The notes under the pieces are model-generated. The model had not been told where the DNA came from. It did no database searches and saw only the letters and a program-made list of their open reading frames with translations. Positions 34,873 to 43,796 of a stretch of 64,000 nt of DNA are shown in pieces (position 1 is the stretch's first letter; every line of letters starts with the position of its first letter). A program made the position numbers and the translations under genes. The DNA lies in contig JAEUIQ010000087.1 in assembly GCA_016794985.1 (NCBI GenBank), positions 58,907 to 122,906 on the forward strand, in the 5' to 3' direction. Source of the DNA: Planctomycetaceae bacterium. GTDB taxonomy: Bacteria; Planctomycetota; Planctomycetia; Pirellulales; Pirellulaceae.

Positions 34873-36110
34873 CTGCGCGAACTTCATCAGAACTGACCGA
34901 TTCCACAGTAACGCTGGATATCAACTCATTGGCCTGCGAGATCGCGACGCTGGCCCCAGCACAAGCGGTCGAGCGATTGGAGCAAGTTTCGGTCACGGTG
35001 GTGGCTCAAGTGTTGGTCGCCTTGAGTCCTGCGATTTCCGAAGATGTGTTGTTGGCCATGTCGGACGAGAGACGCGCCGAAGTTTTTGCGGCTTTTCCTC
35101 AAGCGACGCGAGCGCAGTGGACCGCAAACCTGACTTATCATGAAGATTCAATTGGACGCTTGATGGAGCCGGCTCATGTCGTCTTTCGCCCCGAGTTGAC
35201 GGTGGCTGAAGCTGTCGAGCGGATCCGGAAACTTTCGCGCAGTGTCTTGGTGACCTATGGGTTTATCGTGGATCAGGACAATCAATTGACCGGCGTCGTG
35301 GCAATGCGTGATTTGTTGCTGGCTTCGCCCCAACAGTCGATGCAGGAGATCATGATCGCTCGACCGTTCTTTCTCCTGGATCAGCAAACCCTCTTGGATG
35401 CGATGCGGTTGGTCGTCAACAAACATTTTCCCGTGTATCCAGTGTGCAACGAAGCTGGAAAATTGGTGGGTACCGTCCGCGGGCGGACGCTCTTCGAAGA
35501 ACATGCATTCGAGATCAGCGCCCAAGTCGGGTCGATGGTCGGTGTCGAGAAAGAAGAGCGGCTGTCGACTCCGGTGTCCTTGAGTTTGCGGTTTCGGCAT
35601 CCTTGGTTGCAAATCAACTTGCTCACCGCGTTCGTAGCAGCGGCGGTGGTCGGCTTTTTTCAAGCGACGATTGATAAGATGGTCGTGTTGGCTGTCTTTT
35701 TGCCGGTGTTGTCGGGACAGTCGGGCAACACCGGTTGTCAATCGCTCGCGGTAACGCTTCGTGGTTTGACCTTGGGCGACTTGCAGCCGGGACGCGAGAG
35801 GTTTTTGGTGTTCAAGGAAGGACTGTTGGGATTGCTTAATGGTATTTTGGTTGGACTTAGCGCGGCATTGGGGATGGCGGTCTACGCTTGGTCGCAAGGA
35901 AATCCTCAATACCTGCAGCTAGCTGGCATCGTATGGGTAGCCATGATCGGCAGTTGCATTGTCAGTGGCGTGGCTGGGGCCACCATCCCTCTGTTTTTTC
36001 GGAAGATTGGCGCCGATCCGGCCACGGCTTCGAGTATTTTCTTGACAACGGCAACCGACGTGGTCAGCATGGGGCTCTTCCTGGGGCTCGCATGGTTGAT
36101 GTTCATGTAA
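34869..36110 (+). CDS. mgtE: Magnesium transporter MgtE
   Basis: MgtE is a Mg2+-selective channel gated by its cytoplasmic domains. The 413-residue protein has the N domain (AERRAEVFAAFPQATRAQW-like region, residues 40-90), two CBS domains (about 105-230: PAHVVFRPELTVAEAVERIR, then MIARPFFLLDQQTLLDAM) and five C-terminal membrane helices with the pore signature SGQSGNTGCQSLA. TTG at 34869 overlaps the upstream TGA (TTGA), giving the expected N-terminus; the frame also runs upstream inside the TPR gene but has no homology there. The coupling to sdaA and the TPR gene is probably transcriptional convenience rather than function. Confidence 0.92.
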   Translation: MTARTSSELTDSTVTLDINSLACEIATLAPAQAVERLEQVSVTVVAQVLVALSPAISEDVLLAMSDERRAEVFAAFPQATRAQWTANLTYHEDSIGRLMEPAHVVFRPELTVAEAVERIRKLSRSVLVTYGFIVDQDNQLTGVVAMRDLLLASPQQSMQEIMIARPFFLLDQQTLLDAMRLVVNKHFPVYPVCNEAGKLVGTVRGRTLFEEHAFEISAQVGSMVGVEKEERLSTPVSLSLRFRHPWLQINLLTAFVAAAVVGFFQATIDKMVVLAVFLPVLSGQSGNTGCQSLAVTLRGLTLGDLQPGRERFLVFKEGLLGLLNGILVGLSAALGMAVYAWSQGNPQYLQLAGIVWVAMIGSCIVSGVAGATIPLFFRKIGADPATASSIFLTTATDVVSMGLFLGLAWLMFM

Positions 36111-36188
36111 AAGAGTCGCACAAAACGCAACAAGCAGGGGCCATCGCGATGGATCTGGCTGTTGATCCTCTCATTGCGGAAATCGGAT

Positions 36189-37307
36189 ATGCCTTGGTCC
36201 TGGATTGGCGTTGATGAAGCGGGTTATGGAGCGCGACTAGGGCCGTTGGTGGTGTCCGCCTCGTGGTGGCAAGTCGATTCACCGGACTTGCCGACCGAGG
36301 ACTTCGCCGCTGAACCGTTCTTGCACGAAATAGATCGCTGGTCTTGGCAAGCTCAATTCGAGTCCAATCCGACAGAGGGACGCGACAAATCTCCTCCCTT
36401 TTTGGTGGCTGATTCGAAAAAGGTTTACCAGGCGGGGGCTGGTTTGGAGAAACTTGAAACCATCGTGACGTCTTTGTTGAGAGCGATCGAGACAAGACCA
36501 CGGTCGACAAAAGCGTTGGGAGTGTGCGACGTGGTTGAAGCAACCAACAACCCCTCGTTACCCTTGTCTGTTGACTCGAAACAGGTGGTGACGGCTGAAA
36601 TGGTTTGGCGATTGGCCAGCAACCGCTATGAATCGCATGCTCAACGAGTCCGGTTGTCAGGCCAACAAGACGTTCCATATTGGTTAACGGTCGAGGGCAA
36701 TCGATCATCTTTCGCCCCGGCATTATCGACCTCGAAGCCGCCCCGCGATCCAGCCCAGGATTGGGCCTCGAACACGGTGGTGCCTTGTGGACTATTTAGC
36801 GCGCTGGTGTCCGAGGAGGAGTTCAACCGGGGCTTGGTGCAGTATCGAAACAAGGCCAATTTATTGTCCGCGACGAGCGTGTGTTTGGCCAATCAAGTTT
36901 TGCAGCGGTGCCCAGCAGGTCAAACCGTCGTCATCGATTTTGATCGCCATGGAGGTCGCAAACGTTATCTTCCGCTTTTGATCGAGTACTTTGCAGCCGA
37001 TTGGCCGCAAGTCTTGAGTGAAACCGAGTCCGAGAGTAGCTATCAATGGGAGCACGCAGGTCGTCGCGTGCTCGCTCGATTTACCGTTGATGGAGAACGA
37101 AGGTACCCGGTCGCCGCTGCAAGTTTAGCGAGTAAATACGCGCGCGAGTTAGGCATGCACTGCGTCAACACGTACTGGCAGTGTCAAATCCCGGACCTGA
37201 AACCATCGGCAGGATACCCGGTGGACGCCGCGCGAATGATGGCGGAATTGGCTGCTCGCCTCAACTCGCTTCCTGTTTCGCACAACCAAGTTTGGCGTGA
37301 CGCCTGA
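36189..37307 (+). CDS. Large divergent RNase HII-like protein
   Basis: This 372-residue protein aligns by motif to RNase HII, which cuts RNA in RNA-DNA hybrids. WIGVDEAGYGARLGPLVVSA gives the first Asp-Glu pair (D9, E10) and ADSKK matches the conserved DSKK (from D75). VVIDFDRHGG gives the third acid (D250), and VDGERRYPVAAASLASKYAR gives the fourth (D301) with the following Ala-Ala-Ser helix; GYPVDA matches GYP. Bacterial RNase HII is about 200 residues; here some 100 extra residues lie between DSKK and D250. The ATG at 36189 is preferred over TTG 36162. It is last in the sdaA-TPR-mgtE run. Enzymatic activity on hybrids is inferred. Confidence 0.72.
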   Translation: MPWSWIGVDEAGYGARLGPLVVSASWWQVDSPDLPTEDFAAEPFLHEIDRWSWQAQFESNPTEGRDKSPPFLVADSKKVYQAGAGLEKLETIVTSLLRAIETRPRSTKALGVCDVVEATNNPSLPLSVDSKQVVTAEMVWRLASNRYESHAQRVRLSGQQDVPYWLTVEGNRSSFAPALSTSKPPRDPAQDWASNTVVPCGLFSALVSEEEFNRGLVQYRNKANLLSATSVCLANQVLQRCPAGQTVVIDFDRHGGRKRYLPLLIEYFAADWPQVLSETESESSYQWEHAGRRVLARFTVDGERRYPVAAASLASKYARELGMHCVNTYWQCQIPDLKPSAGYPVDAARMMAELAARLNSLPVSHNQVWRDA

Positions 37308-37320
37308 ACGGCACGAAAGT

Positions 37321-38535
37321 TTAGTACTTTCGCGGCGTGACTCGACCTTGAACTCGGACCGGCAAGCCTTGGATTCGTAGAAACCCTTCGGCGTCATCCT
37401 GGTTGTAAGAGCCGCCGCCCTCCATGGTCGCAATGCCTTCGTCGTACAAGTTATTTGGGCTTTGACGCGAATCCAAAATGACATTGCCTTTGTAGAGTTG
37501 CAAGGTAACAGAGCCGGTCACGACCTGCTGAGCTTGGCGGATAAACGCCAGCAATGCATCCATTTTCGCGGCGTACCAAAAGCCATAATAGACCATTTCG
37601 GCGACGACCGGTGAGAGTTGATCGCGGAGGTGCATCAAGTCGCGGTCCATCGTCAATTGTTCGACATAGCGATGAGCATCGTAGAGAAGCGTCATGCCGG
37701 GGGCTTCGTAAACCCCGCGGCTCTTCATTCCGACAAAGCGATTTTCAACCATGTCGATTCGCCCGACTCCGTTTCGACCGCCGATTTGATTCAACGTTTG
37801 GACGATTTCGAGTGGCGATAGCGATTGCCCGTTGACAGCGACCGGAACGCCAGACTGGAAATCGATCGTGACTTTCTCGGCTTTGTCCGGGGCAGCTTGG
37901 GGGGAGACGCCCATCCCAAACTCGACGGTTTCAACGCCGTTCTTGGTCAAGTCTTCGAGAGAACCGGCCTCGTAGCTGATATGAAGGCAATTTTCGTCAC
38001 TGCTGTAGGGTTTGGACACGGAGGCTTTGACGGGGATGTTTTTGGCCGCACAGTAGGCGATCATTTCGGAACGGCCTGGGAAGGCCTTGCGGAACTCGGG
38101 CATTCGCCAGGGGGCAATCAGCTTGACTTCGGGATTTAGGGCCTCTGCCGCCAACTGAAAGCGACATTGGTCGTTGCCTTTTCCGGTCGCGCCATGAGCA
38201 TAGGCATCGGCTTTCACTTCCCGCGCGACCTGCAAGCAGACTTTGGAAATAATCGGCCTCGCAATACTGGTCCCCAACAAGTAGATGCCCTCGTACTTCG
38301 CTTGCCATTGCAGGCATGGAAACGCGAAGTCGCGTACCATCTCTTCACGCGCATCGACAATCCGAGCTGAAGCGGCCCCGATGTCTTGAGCCTTTTTCAG
38401 AATGGCAGCCCGATCTTCGCAAGGTTGTCCTAAGTCAACGTAAACTGCATGAACCGTATATCCCTTGTCCATCAACCAACCGAGAATGACGGAAGTGTCC
38501 AGACCACCGGAATAGGCCAAAACGCAACTGGGCAT
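37321..38535 (-). CDS. argG: Argininosuccinate synthase
   Basis: ArgG condenses citrulline and aspartate using ATP in arginine biosynthesis. The 404-residue protein has the N-type ATP pyrophosphatase P-loop (VLAYSGGLDTSVILGWL) at the start, YAHGATGKGNDQCRF near residue 115 and GGRNGVGRIDMVENRFVGMKSRG near residue 250, all family signatures. The length is typical. It is convergent with the RNase HII-like gene. A 7-bp hairpin (CGAAAGT/ACTTTCG, 37314-37332) covers the argG stop and might act on either transcript, though it lacks a T-run. Confidence 0.97.
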   Translation of the reverse strand: MPSCVLAYSGGLDTSVILGWLMDKGYTVHAVYVDLGQPCEDRAAILKKAQDIGAASARIVDAREEMVRDFAFPCLQWQAKYEGIYLLGTSIARPIISKVCLQVAREVKADAYAHGATGKGNDQCRFQLAAEALNPEVKLIAPWRMPEFRKAFPGRSEMIAYCAAKNIPVKASVSKPYSSDENCLHISYEAGSLEDLTKNGVETVEFGMGVSPQAAPDKAEKVTIDFQSGVPVAVNGQSLSPLEIVQTLNQIGGRNGVGRIDMVENRFVGMKSRGVYEAPGMTLLYDAHRYVEQLTMDRDLMHLRDQLSPVVAEMVYYGFWYAAKMDALLAFIRQAQQVVTGSVTLQLYKGNVILDSRQSPNNLYDEGIATMEGGGSYNQDDAEGFLRIQGLPVRVQGRVTPRKY

Positions 38536-38628
38536 CAGCTAAAACTCCACAGGATAGTTTCTCGGTGAACATTGTTCGGGGCAACCGTAGCACGCGGCCG
38601 AGATTGGGCTACCTAAAGTACCAGAATG

Positions 38629-39213
38629 CTACCGAGCTTGAACAGGCGACTTGCGGGTGAAGAAAAAACTCGAAACACTTGCCACAAACCCCAGAATTGC
38701 CGTGATGCCAAATCCGACCATGTAGCGATAGATGTCGTCCATTTCATCCAACAAGACTCGGATTTTGAAGGGTTTCCATTCGCTGAGATTTTCTTTGAGC
38801 CCCCCCCGCCACTCATTCCAGAGTTGTTCGACCGACAGTGTCGCCGCACGCGCTTCGAACTGAGTCAAATCCGAGTAATCGGGCATCTCCTTGTTGGGAA
38901 GGTGGGCGATGGAATTGGCCACCTCCGTGTAAGGGATCATGTAGCTCCGGTACGACACAAAGAATCCTGCTAGCCCAATCGCGAGCAGGGCAAAGCCGCC
39001 GGAAAAAAGCAGGCCACTTTCCGTTGTCCACCGCCGTTTGTAGGTGGTCAGGCGGGCCTCGCTGGGCACCGGCGTCAAATTCCGAATGGCACCGAGCTTC
39101 GGGGCGGTCATCTCATGCCCGCAGTGCGGACACGCCAACGCCCGACCAGCCATCGTTACCGATACCGGAATAATTTGACCACAATTTTCACAAGGAAGCT
39201 GATATTGGCTCAT
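38629..39213 (-). CDS. Zinc-ribbon membrane protein
   Basis: This 194-residue protein begins with an MJ0042-like zinc ribbon (LPCENCGQ ... ACPHCGHEM, residues 7-35). After a basic linker comes a membrane helix (GLLFSGGFALLAIGLAGFFV, about 68-87). A predicted extracytoplasmic or membrane-proximal helical segment follows, and a second membrane helix (FGITAILGFVASVSSFFF) lies near the C-terminus with a basic tail (TRKSPVQAR). No catalytic motif is visible. It resembles the ribbon-plus-membrane proteins at 117 and 50680 in design but not in sequence. It lies upstream of argG on the same strand. Function unknown. Confidence 0.72.
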   Translation of the reverse strand: MSQYQLPCENCGQIIPVSVTMAGRALACPHCGHEMTAPKLGAIRNLTPVPSEARLTTYKRRWTTESGLLFSGGFALLAIGLAGFFVSYRSYMIPYTEVANSIAHLPNKEMPDYSDLTQFEARAATLSVEQLWNEWRGGLKENLSEWKPFKIRVLLDEMDDIYRYMVGFGITAILGFVASVSSFFFTRKSPVQAR

Positions 39214-40127
39214 AACCCGTAGTCTACTCGATTCAGGGCGTCTGGACAGGGTTATTTAAGACACGAATGAGTAACAGCAGGTGAACGCCAACCCAAGTGT
39301 CGAGTTCGAGTTGGGCGTTACCGAAATCAAAGCGTTCTGGCGAGTGGGCGGGCTGTTCCGGTTGATGGTGGGAACACCGGCATTTTCCCCCCAGAACGAC
39401 TCAGTTCATTTCTGCCAATGGTCGGGTTTCAAATGTGTCGAGACCGAGACATAGCTCTGGGGCTCTTGCCAAAGTAATTTGCCGCTAGATTCCCGGACAT
39501 CGTTTGTTAAAATGTCTCCACACTTGCCCACAGGCAGGCGCTGATTCGCATCTCTCGATTGGTGCGCCGCGGAGCGGCGTCATTGGAGCCCGCAACTCGG
39601 CGGCCGAAGCTAGAGGGAGTGATTCGATCGGACTGACGTAGGAAGCGGTCCTGTGGGGCGCTGCAAAACAGGCATTTTTATCCTATTTTCCGCGAACCGC
39701 TGTTTGAATTGGTGCGTAGTGAGAGTGCAGGGATGTGATGAAGATTTCGTGTGATTTGGCACTGGTCATTTGACGGGTGTTGAATCATTGTGTTTAGGTC
39801 AACAGAGAACAGGCATTGATTACCCACCCCGCACTCAGGTGCTGGTCGGCAAAGCTGGCCCAGTCGTAATTTTTTTCCAAAAGTTATGAACTTCGGATCA
39901 TCCCTTAAATGTGTGATAAACTTGGGCGCACTTTTGCCAGCAAGCCAAAGCCGCGACAACCCAAAGTTGCCAGACTAAACCGGGGGAAAGAGGTGTTGGT
40001 TGCAAGTGGGTTGGTCGCAGGGTGTTGGGGAGCATGAATTTGCTGCCCAGAATAAAGACGGGAGTCGGGATCGCGGGGTTTGGAACACTGCAATCGCGGC
40101 ACAAAGAAACATTTAGGAGTACCGAAC
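39214..40127. other. Long leader/intergenic region before the sigma factor gene
   Basis: These 914 bp contain no plausible gene. They should hold the divergent promoters of the zinc-ribbon gene and of the sigma factor. The part at 39527-39657 can fold: CCCACAGG (39527-39534) pairs with CCTGTGGG (39650-39657), enclosing a perfect 6-bp hairpin CGCCGC/GCGGCG at 39565-39579. This may be a structured leader or small RNA; I cannot assign it to a known family. Confidence 0.4.
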
Positions 40128-41690
40128 TTGTACGACACGTTGTTGGACGAATTTGAAGACGACGGAACCCGAATTCGCATCGACGTCACTCCTTTTGACG
40201 ATAGCGTCGCGGATGTGGATGTGGACGACACGGAGTTGACGACCGAAGACAATACCCCGGCCGAAGAACTGGCGTATGTCAATCCAGACAAGTTGCTGGA
40301 AGGATTTGAGGACGACGAGACCTGGTCGGATGACCCGGTCCGAATGTATTTGACACAGATGGGCGAAATTCCCCTGTTGACTCGTCAACAAGAGATCACC
40401 CTTGCCAAACGGATCGAAGTTTCTCGGCGGCAGTTTCGTACCCGATTGTTGGAAAACGACTATGTCATCCAATCGGCGTACACCATTTTGAAGCGAGTCC
40501 ACGAGGGCGAATTGCCGTTCGATCGCACCATCCAGGTTTCAGTGACGGATCGGTTGGAAAAGGACCAGATTTTGGGCCGACTCCCGCGGAACCTCAAGAC
40601 GCTGGAAATCTTGCTGAAGAAAAACCGGCACGATTTCATGATCGCGTTAAATCGCCGCCACCCAGAAGCCAAACGTCGCCAATCCTGGAAGGCCTTGTCG
40701 CGGCGTCGCCGTCGTGCGGTCCGTTTGATCGAAGAACTGGGTTTGCGGACCCAACGGATCGAAAGCATGATCGGTCCGGTAGAGCAATTCGCGAAGCGAG
40801 TAAATGAATTGGTGGCTCGGATTGGACTTTCCAAAAAGGAACGTCGCCCGGTCGCAGAACGCTTGCCGCTCTTGCGCGAATACCGAAACATCATGTTGAC
40901 CATGCAGGAAACCGTGACCAGTCTCAACAGTCGCGTTGCCTACATTCGCGAAATTTACAGTGAATATCAACAAGCCAAACGCGAGTTGTCCGAAGGAAAC
41001 TTGCGATTGGTGGTGTCGATCGCCAAGAAGTACCGCAATCGCGGCCTCAGCTTTTTGGACTTGATTCAAGAAGGCAACGCCGGCTTGATGCGAGCGGTCG
41101 ATAAGTTCGAATATCGCCGTGGGTTCAAGTTCTGTACTTACGCAACTTGGTGGATCCGTCAAGCGATTACTCGCGCGGTTGCAGACCAAAGCCGCACGAT
41201 CCGAATTCCGGTGCATATGGTGGAGACCATGTCTCGGGTCCGTGCCGTCTCGCGAAAATTACTCCAAGAACTTGGGCGCGAACCGTCCATCGAAGAAGTC
41301 GCGCGACGGGCCGAGGTGACGGTCGATGAAGCTCGGCGGGTACTCGCAATGAACCGGTATCCCATCAGTTTGGATCGACCAGTGGGCAACAGCGAAGACA
41401 GCCAGTTCGGCGATCTGCTGCCCGACGGCTCGGTGCTGCCGCCAGCCACCAACGCCGCTCAGGAAATGCTCCGCGGACGGATTGATCGGGTCTTGAAGAG
41501 CCTGTCCTATCGCGAGCGCGAGATCATCAAATTGCGATACGGACTTGGGGACGGTTACAGCTACACCTTGGAAGAGGTTGGGCACATCTTCAAGGTGACA
41601 CGCGAACGTATTCGTCAGATCGAGGCGAAAGCCGTTCGCAAACTACAGCAACCAAGCCGGAGCCAAGACCTGGTCGGGTTCTTGGACTAG
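40128..41690 (+). CDS. rpoD: Primary-type sigma-70 factor
   Basis: This sigma-70 factor is 520 residues long. Region 1.2 (DDPVRMYLTQMGEIPLLTRQ) follows a short acidic N-terminus and region 2 contains GNLRLVVSIAKKYRNRGLSF. Regions 2.3-2.4 read FKFCTYATWWIRQAITRAVA and the -35-reading region 4.2 reads TLEEVGHIFKVTRERIRQIE, all as in housekeeping factors. A non-conserved insert of about 150 residues separates 1.2 from 2.1, as in RpoD. The start is TTG at 40128 with AGGAG eight bases before; an earlier TTG at 40080 is open but lacks a site. Planctomycetes can carry several RpoD-like factors, so primary versus alternative role is not certain. A terminator follows. Confidence 0.9.
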   Translation: MYDTLLDEFEDDGTRIRIDVTPFDDSVADVDVDDTELTTEDNTPAEELAYVNPDKLLEGFEDDETWSDDPVRMYLTQMGEIPLLTRQQEITLAKRIEVSRRQFRTRLLENDYVIQSAYTILKRVHEGELPFDRTIQVSVTDRLEKDQILGRLPRNLKTLEILLKKNRHDFMIALNRRHPEAKRRQSWKALSRRRRRAVRLIEELGLRTQRIESMIGPVEQFAKRVNELVARIGLSKKERRPVAERLPLLREYRNIMLTMQETVTSLNSRVAYIREIYSEYQQAKRELSEGNLRLVVSIAKKYRNRGLSFLDLIQEGNAGLMRAVDKFEYRRGFKFCTYATWWIRQAITRAVADQSRTIRIPVHMVETMSRVRAVSRKLLQELGREPSIEEVARRAEVTVDEARRVLAMNRYPISLDRPVGNSEDSQFGDLLPDGSVLPPATNAAQEMLRGRIDRVLKSLSYREREIIKLRYGLGDGYSYTLEEVGHIFKVTRERIRQIEAKAVRKLQQPSRSQDLVGFLD

Positions 41691-41735
41691 AACTCAACTC
41701 GGTCTGCCTCGGTCTGGGACTCGTAAAGCCATGAG

Positions 41736-41765
41736 AACGCGGAAGCGATGCCTCCGCGTTTTTTT
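41736..41765 (+). terminator. Rho-independent terminator after rpoD
   Basis: AACGCGGA and TCCGCGTT form a perfect 8-bp stem with a 9-base loop that can add a GC/GC inner pairing. The terminal TT of the stem runs into five more T residues. It lies 45 bp after the stop. Confidence 0.85.
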
Positions 41766-41790
41766 GTTGGGTTAGATTTGTTGGGTTAGA
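41763..41790. repeat. 14-bp unit in perfect tandem duplication
   Basis: TTTGTTGGGTTAGA occurs twice head to tail directly after the rpoD terminator T-run, and the next four bases (TTTG) begin a third copy. It sits in the convergent spacer before the C45-like gene and probably arose by slippage. Confidence 0.7.
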
Positions 41791-41819
41791 TTTGTCGAAC
41801 TCGAGTTGCGCGAACGCGT

Positions 41820-43748
41820 TTACTTGGTTCGAACCGGCTGGGTCTTTGTTTGAAGCTCTTGCACAAGTGCTCGCAGGTTGTACTCGACATAGGGCTGGTC
41901 AGCAGCCGGTCCTTGATGACTGGCGTTGGCCACCTGCAAGAGCCCATCTTCGGGTACAAACAACACGTTGTGCAAATTGGAACTCATAGCGACCGGACGG
42001 CTCATCAACCACTGCGCCTTTTGCTTGTCGATTTTTCCGTAGGACTCTTGAACACGTGCACGAAGCATGGTCAATCGATCCCCAGCCGAAAGCAAAACCG
42101 TGTCTTTGATACCTTCGCCCAGCAACGGGTGACCTTGCCCAGGATAAACAAACTCGATCTTTTCCGGAGTCGCCGCGACACCGACCGCCGAACGATCCTT
42201 ACCGTCCGCGAATACATAGTAGTACTCGCAGGTTCGCGGGTTGTTGGACCACAAGTCGATAACATCTTGCAACGTATGACATTCCTCCAAGCCGCGCCGC
42301 ATCAACGTCGCCATCGGCACGCCATCCCATTGCCCTTCACCGCGCCCACCCATCTCGCCCAACGAGACCTGTTCATGGTTCATCCCGCTTACGCTGCCAA
42401 TGAAGCCCGCGTACCCGACGGTCACGAATGGGATCTTGCCATCAACCGCAATCACAAAAGTCGTGGCCGCGTCTTGCAGACCAATCATCGTCATGTAGTC
42501 CAACACGCGTCCGTGGTACAGCTTGCCATCCAAGGTCGCGTCACCAAATACGGCGAACCCCGAACAATGGAATAGCTCGGGAAACACGTTGAGCACTTCC
42601 ATGGTCTCGGCGGAGATTTCCAAACTGTTCGCGAGCGCCCGTGTTTCAATCAGGTGGTCTTCCGGGATGTGCGGGCGTAAACGAGCATAAGCCGCTTCTA
42701 AGTCTCGACGAAACCAACGTCCGGTTTGAATTGTCTGGACGGTGCCAAACGCATGTAAAACCGAGTCGATACAGGCCATGGATTGCGACTTTAGCAATTG
42801 GCCATGCGCAAAGCCGACTTGTTCGGGCGTCCCCGACAATAGAACGAGTCGTTGACCGTCGACCCATCGCAGTTCTCCGTTTTCCACTTGAGCCTCGGTT
42901 TGCCGCGGGTTCGTCAGCACTGGCGACGGCAGCAGGACCTCCAAAGCACGGCGCAGCCCGCGACTTAAGGTGCGCTCGAGCTCATCGCGATTCAAATCTT
43001 CGAGCCGCCAATCGGCCCACAGCTCTTCGCGCAGCTGGACTTCCGTCCGTGGAGCTTTGGGAACTGCAACTTGCATCGAGCCGTGCCATTCGCGATGTAG
43101 AACTTCATAAGACGTTTCAGTAATGGTTGAGACATTTTTTTGCACACGCAGTTCAGTTCCATCGCGACCGACCCAGGACAGCGGTTCGTCACTGGGTGCA
43201 AGTTCTAGCAGCGTCTTCAAGGCGCCGGCCAGCGCCTGGGGGTCGCCACAGAACACCATGGGAGCAAAAGTGGAGACAATCGAACCACGACTGATCAAAC
43301 GCTCGGTAATTCCACGGAGCTGCAAGTGATCGGGGCCTATCAATTCGCCTTTGCCCAAGAAGACCACGCGATGCTTCGGCAAGGCCAAAGCCGTAAAGTC
43401 GCCATGTCGATAGATTCCCACCGCATATTCCGAGTGGTTTAGCTCCAACTCGAAGGCTTGGTCACCCCATTTCGCGAATCGCAGTTCCAGATTTTGACGA
43501 CGACCATCCACCGGGCCAGCGATGGAGCCGGACAACTCAAAGCTTTCGCTCGCACCTGATAGCACTTCGAGCAGCGGCGCAAACGACTCGGCAAAATCCG
43601 CCGAGTCACGATTCACGCGCCCGCCGGAAAAGCGGTCATCATTCGCCACCGCCCGAATAGATGGGGTGTCAACCAACACAACGCCGCACGTCCAACCGGC
43701 GATTAAAAGAATCAACCAACGGCGTCGAGAACGCAGGAATTTGAACAT
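41820..43748 (-). CDS. Exported C45/acyltransferase-like Ntn hydrolase
   Basis: This is a 642-residue protein with an N-terminal signal anchor (RRRWLILLIAGWTCGVVLVD). The first 370 residues are an uncharacterised domain. The rest resembles peptidase family C45 (acyl-CoA:6-aminopenicillanate acyltransferase-like) and related phospholipase-B-like Ntn hydrolases. The landmark is LFHCSGFAVFGDATLDGKLY followed by HGRVLDYM, with the candidate nucleophile Cys near residue 395. YAGFIGSVSGMNHEQVSLGE follows, as in these families. In C45 proteins the Cys becomes N-terminal by self-cleavage, which would release the long front part. Substrate unknown. It ends a minus-strand operon after surE. Confidence 0.78.
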   Translation of the reverse strand: MFKFLRSRRRWLILLIAGWTCGVVLVDTPSIRAVANDDRFSGGRVNRDSADFAESFAPLLEVLSGASESFELSGSIAGPVDGRRQNLELRFAKWGDQAFELELNHSEYAVGIYRHGDFTALALPKHRVVFLGKGELIGPDHLQLRGITERLISRGSIVSTFAPMVFCGDPQALAGALKTLLELAPSDEPLSWVGRDGTELRVQKNVSTITETSYEVLHREWHGSMQVAVPKAPRTEVQLREELWADWRLEDLNRDELERTLSRGLRRALEVLLPSPVLTNPRQTEAQVENGELRWVDGQRLVLLSGTPEQVGFAHGQLLKSQSMACIDSVLHAFGTVQTIQTGRWFRRDLEAAYARLRPHIPEDHLIETRALANSLEISAETMEVLNVFPELFHCSGFAVFGDATLDGKLYHGRVLDYMTMIGLQDAATTFVIAVDGKIPFVTVGYAGFIGSVSGMNHEQVSLGEMGGRGEGQWDGVPMATLMRRGLEECHTLQDVIDLWSNNPRTCEYYYVFADGKDRSAVGVAATPEKIEFVYPGQGHPLLGEGIKDTVLLSAGDRLTMLRARVQESYGKIDKQKAQWLMSRPVAMSSNLHNVLFVPEDGLLQVANASHQGPAADQPYVEYNLRALVQELQTKTQPVRTK

Positions 43749-43796
43749 GGCGATATCTCACTTCGAAAGGGGAAAATGCAAGTCGCGAACGCAAAC

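Noticed and set aside
37314..37332. Bidirectional terminator between argG and the RNase HII-like gene
   Set aside because: The perfect 7-bp hairpin covers the argG stop, but there is no T-run on either strand and part of the stem is coding.
39527..39657. Known small RNA such as SRP RNA, tmRNA or RNase P RNA
   Set aside because: The fold has a long-range stem, but none of the conserved sequence blocks of these RNAs could be found by eye, so I list it only as an unassigned structured region.
40647..41216. Minus-strand frames opposite rpoD
   Set aside because: They are antisense to a highly conserved gene and simply reflect its codon bias.
41763..41790. Tandem 14-bp repeat as a regulatory operator
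   Set aside because: It lies just after a transcription terminator and between convergent gene ends, a position where slippage repeats accumulate without function.
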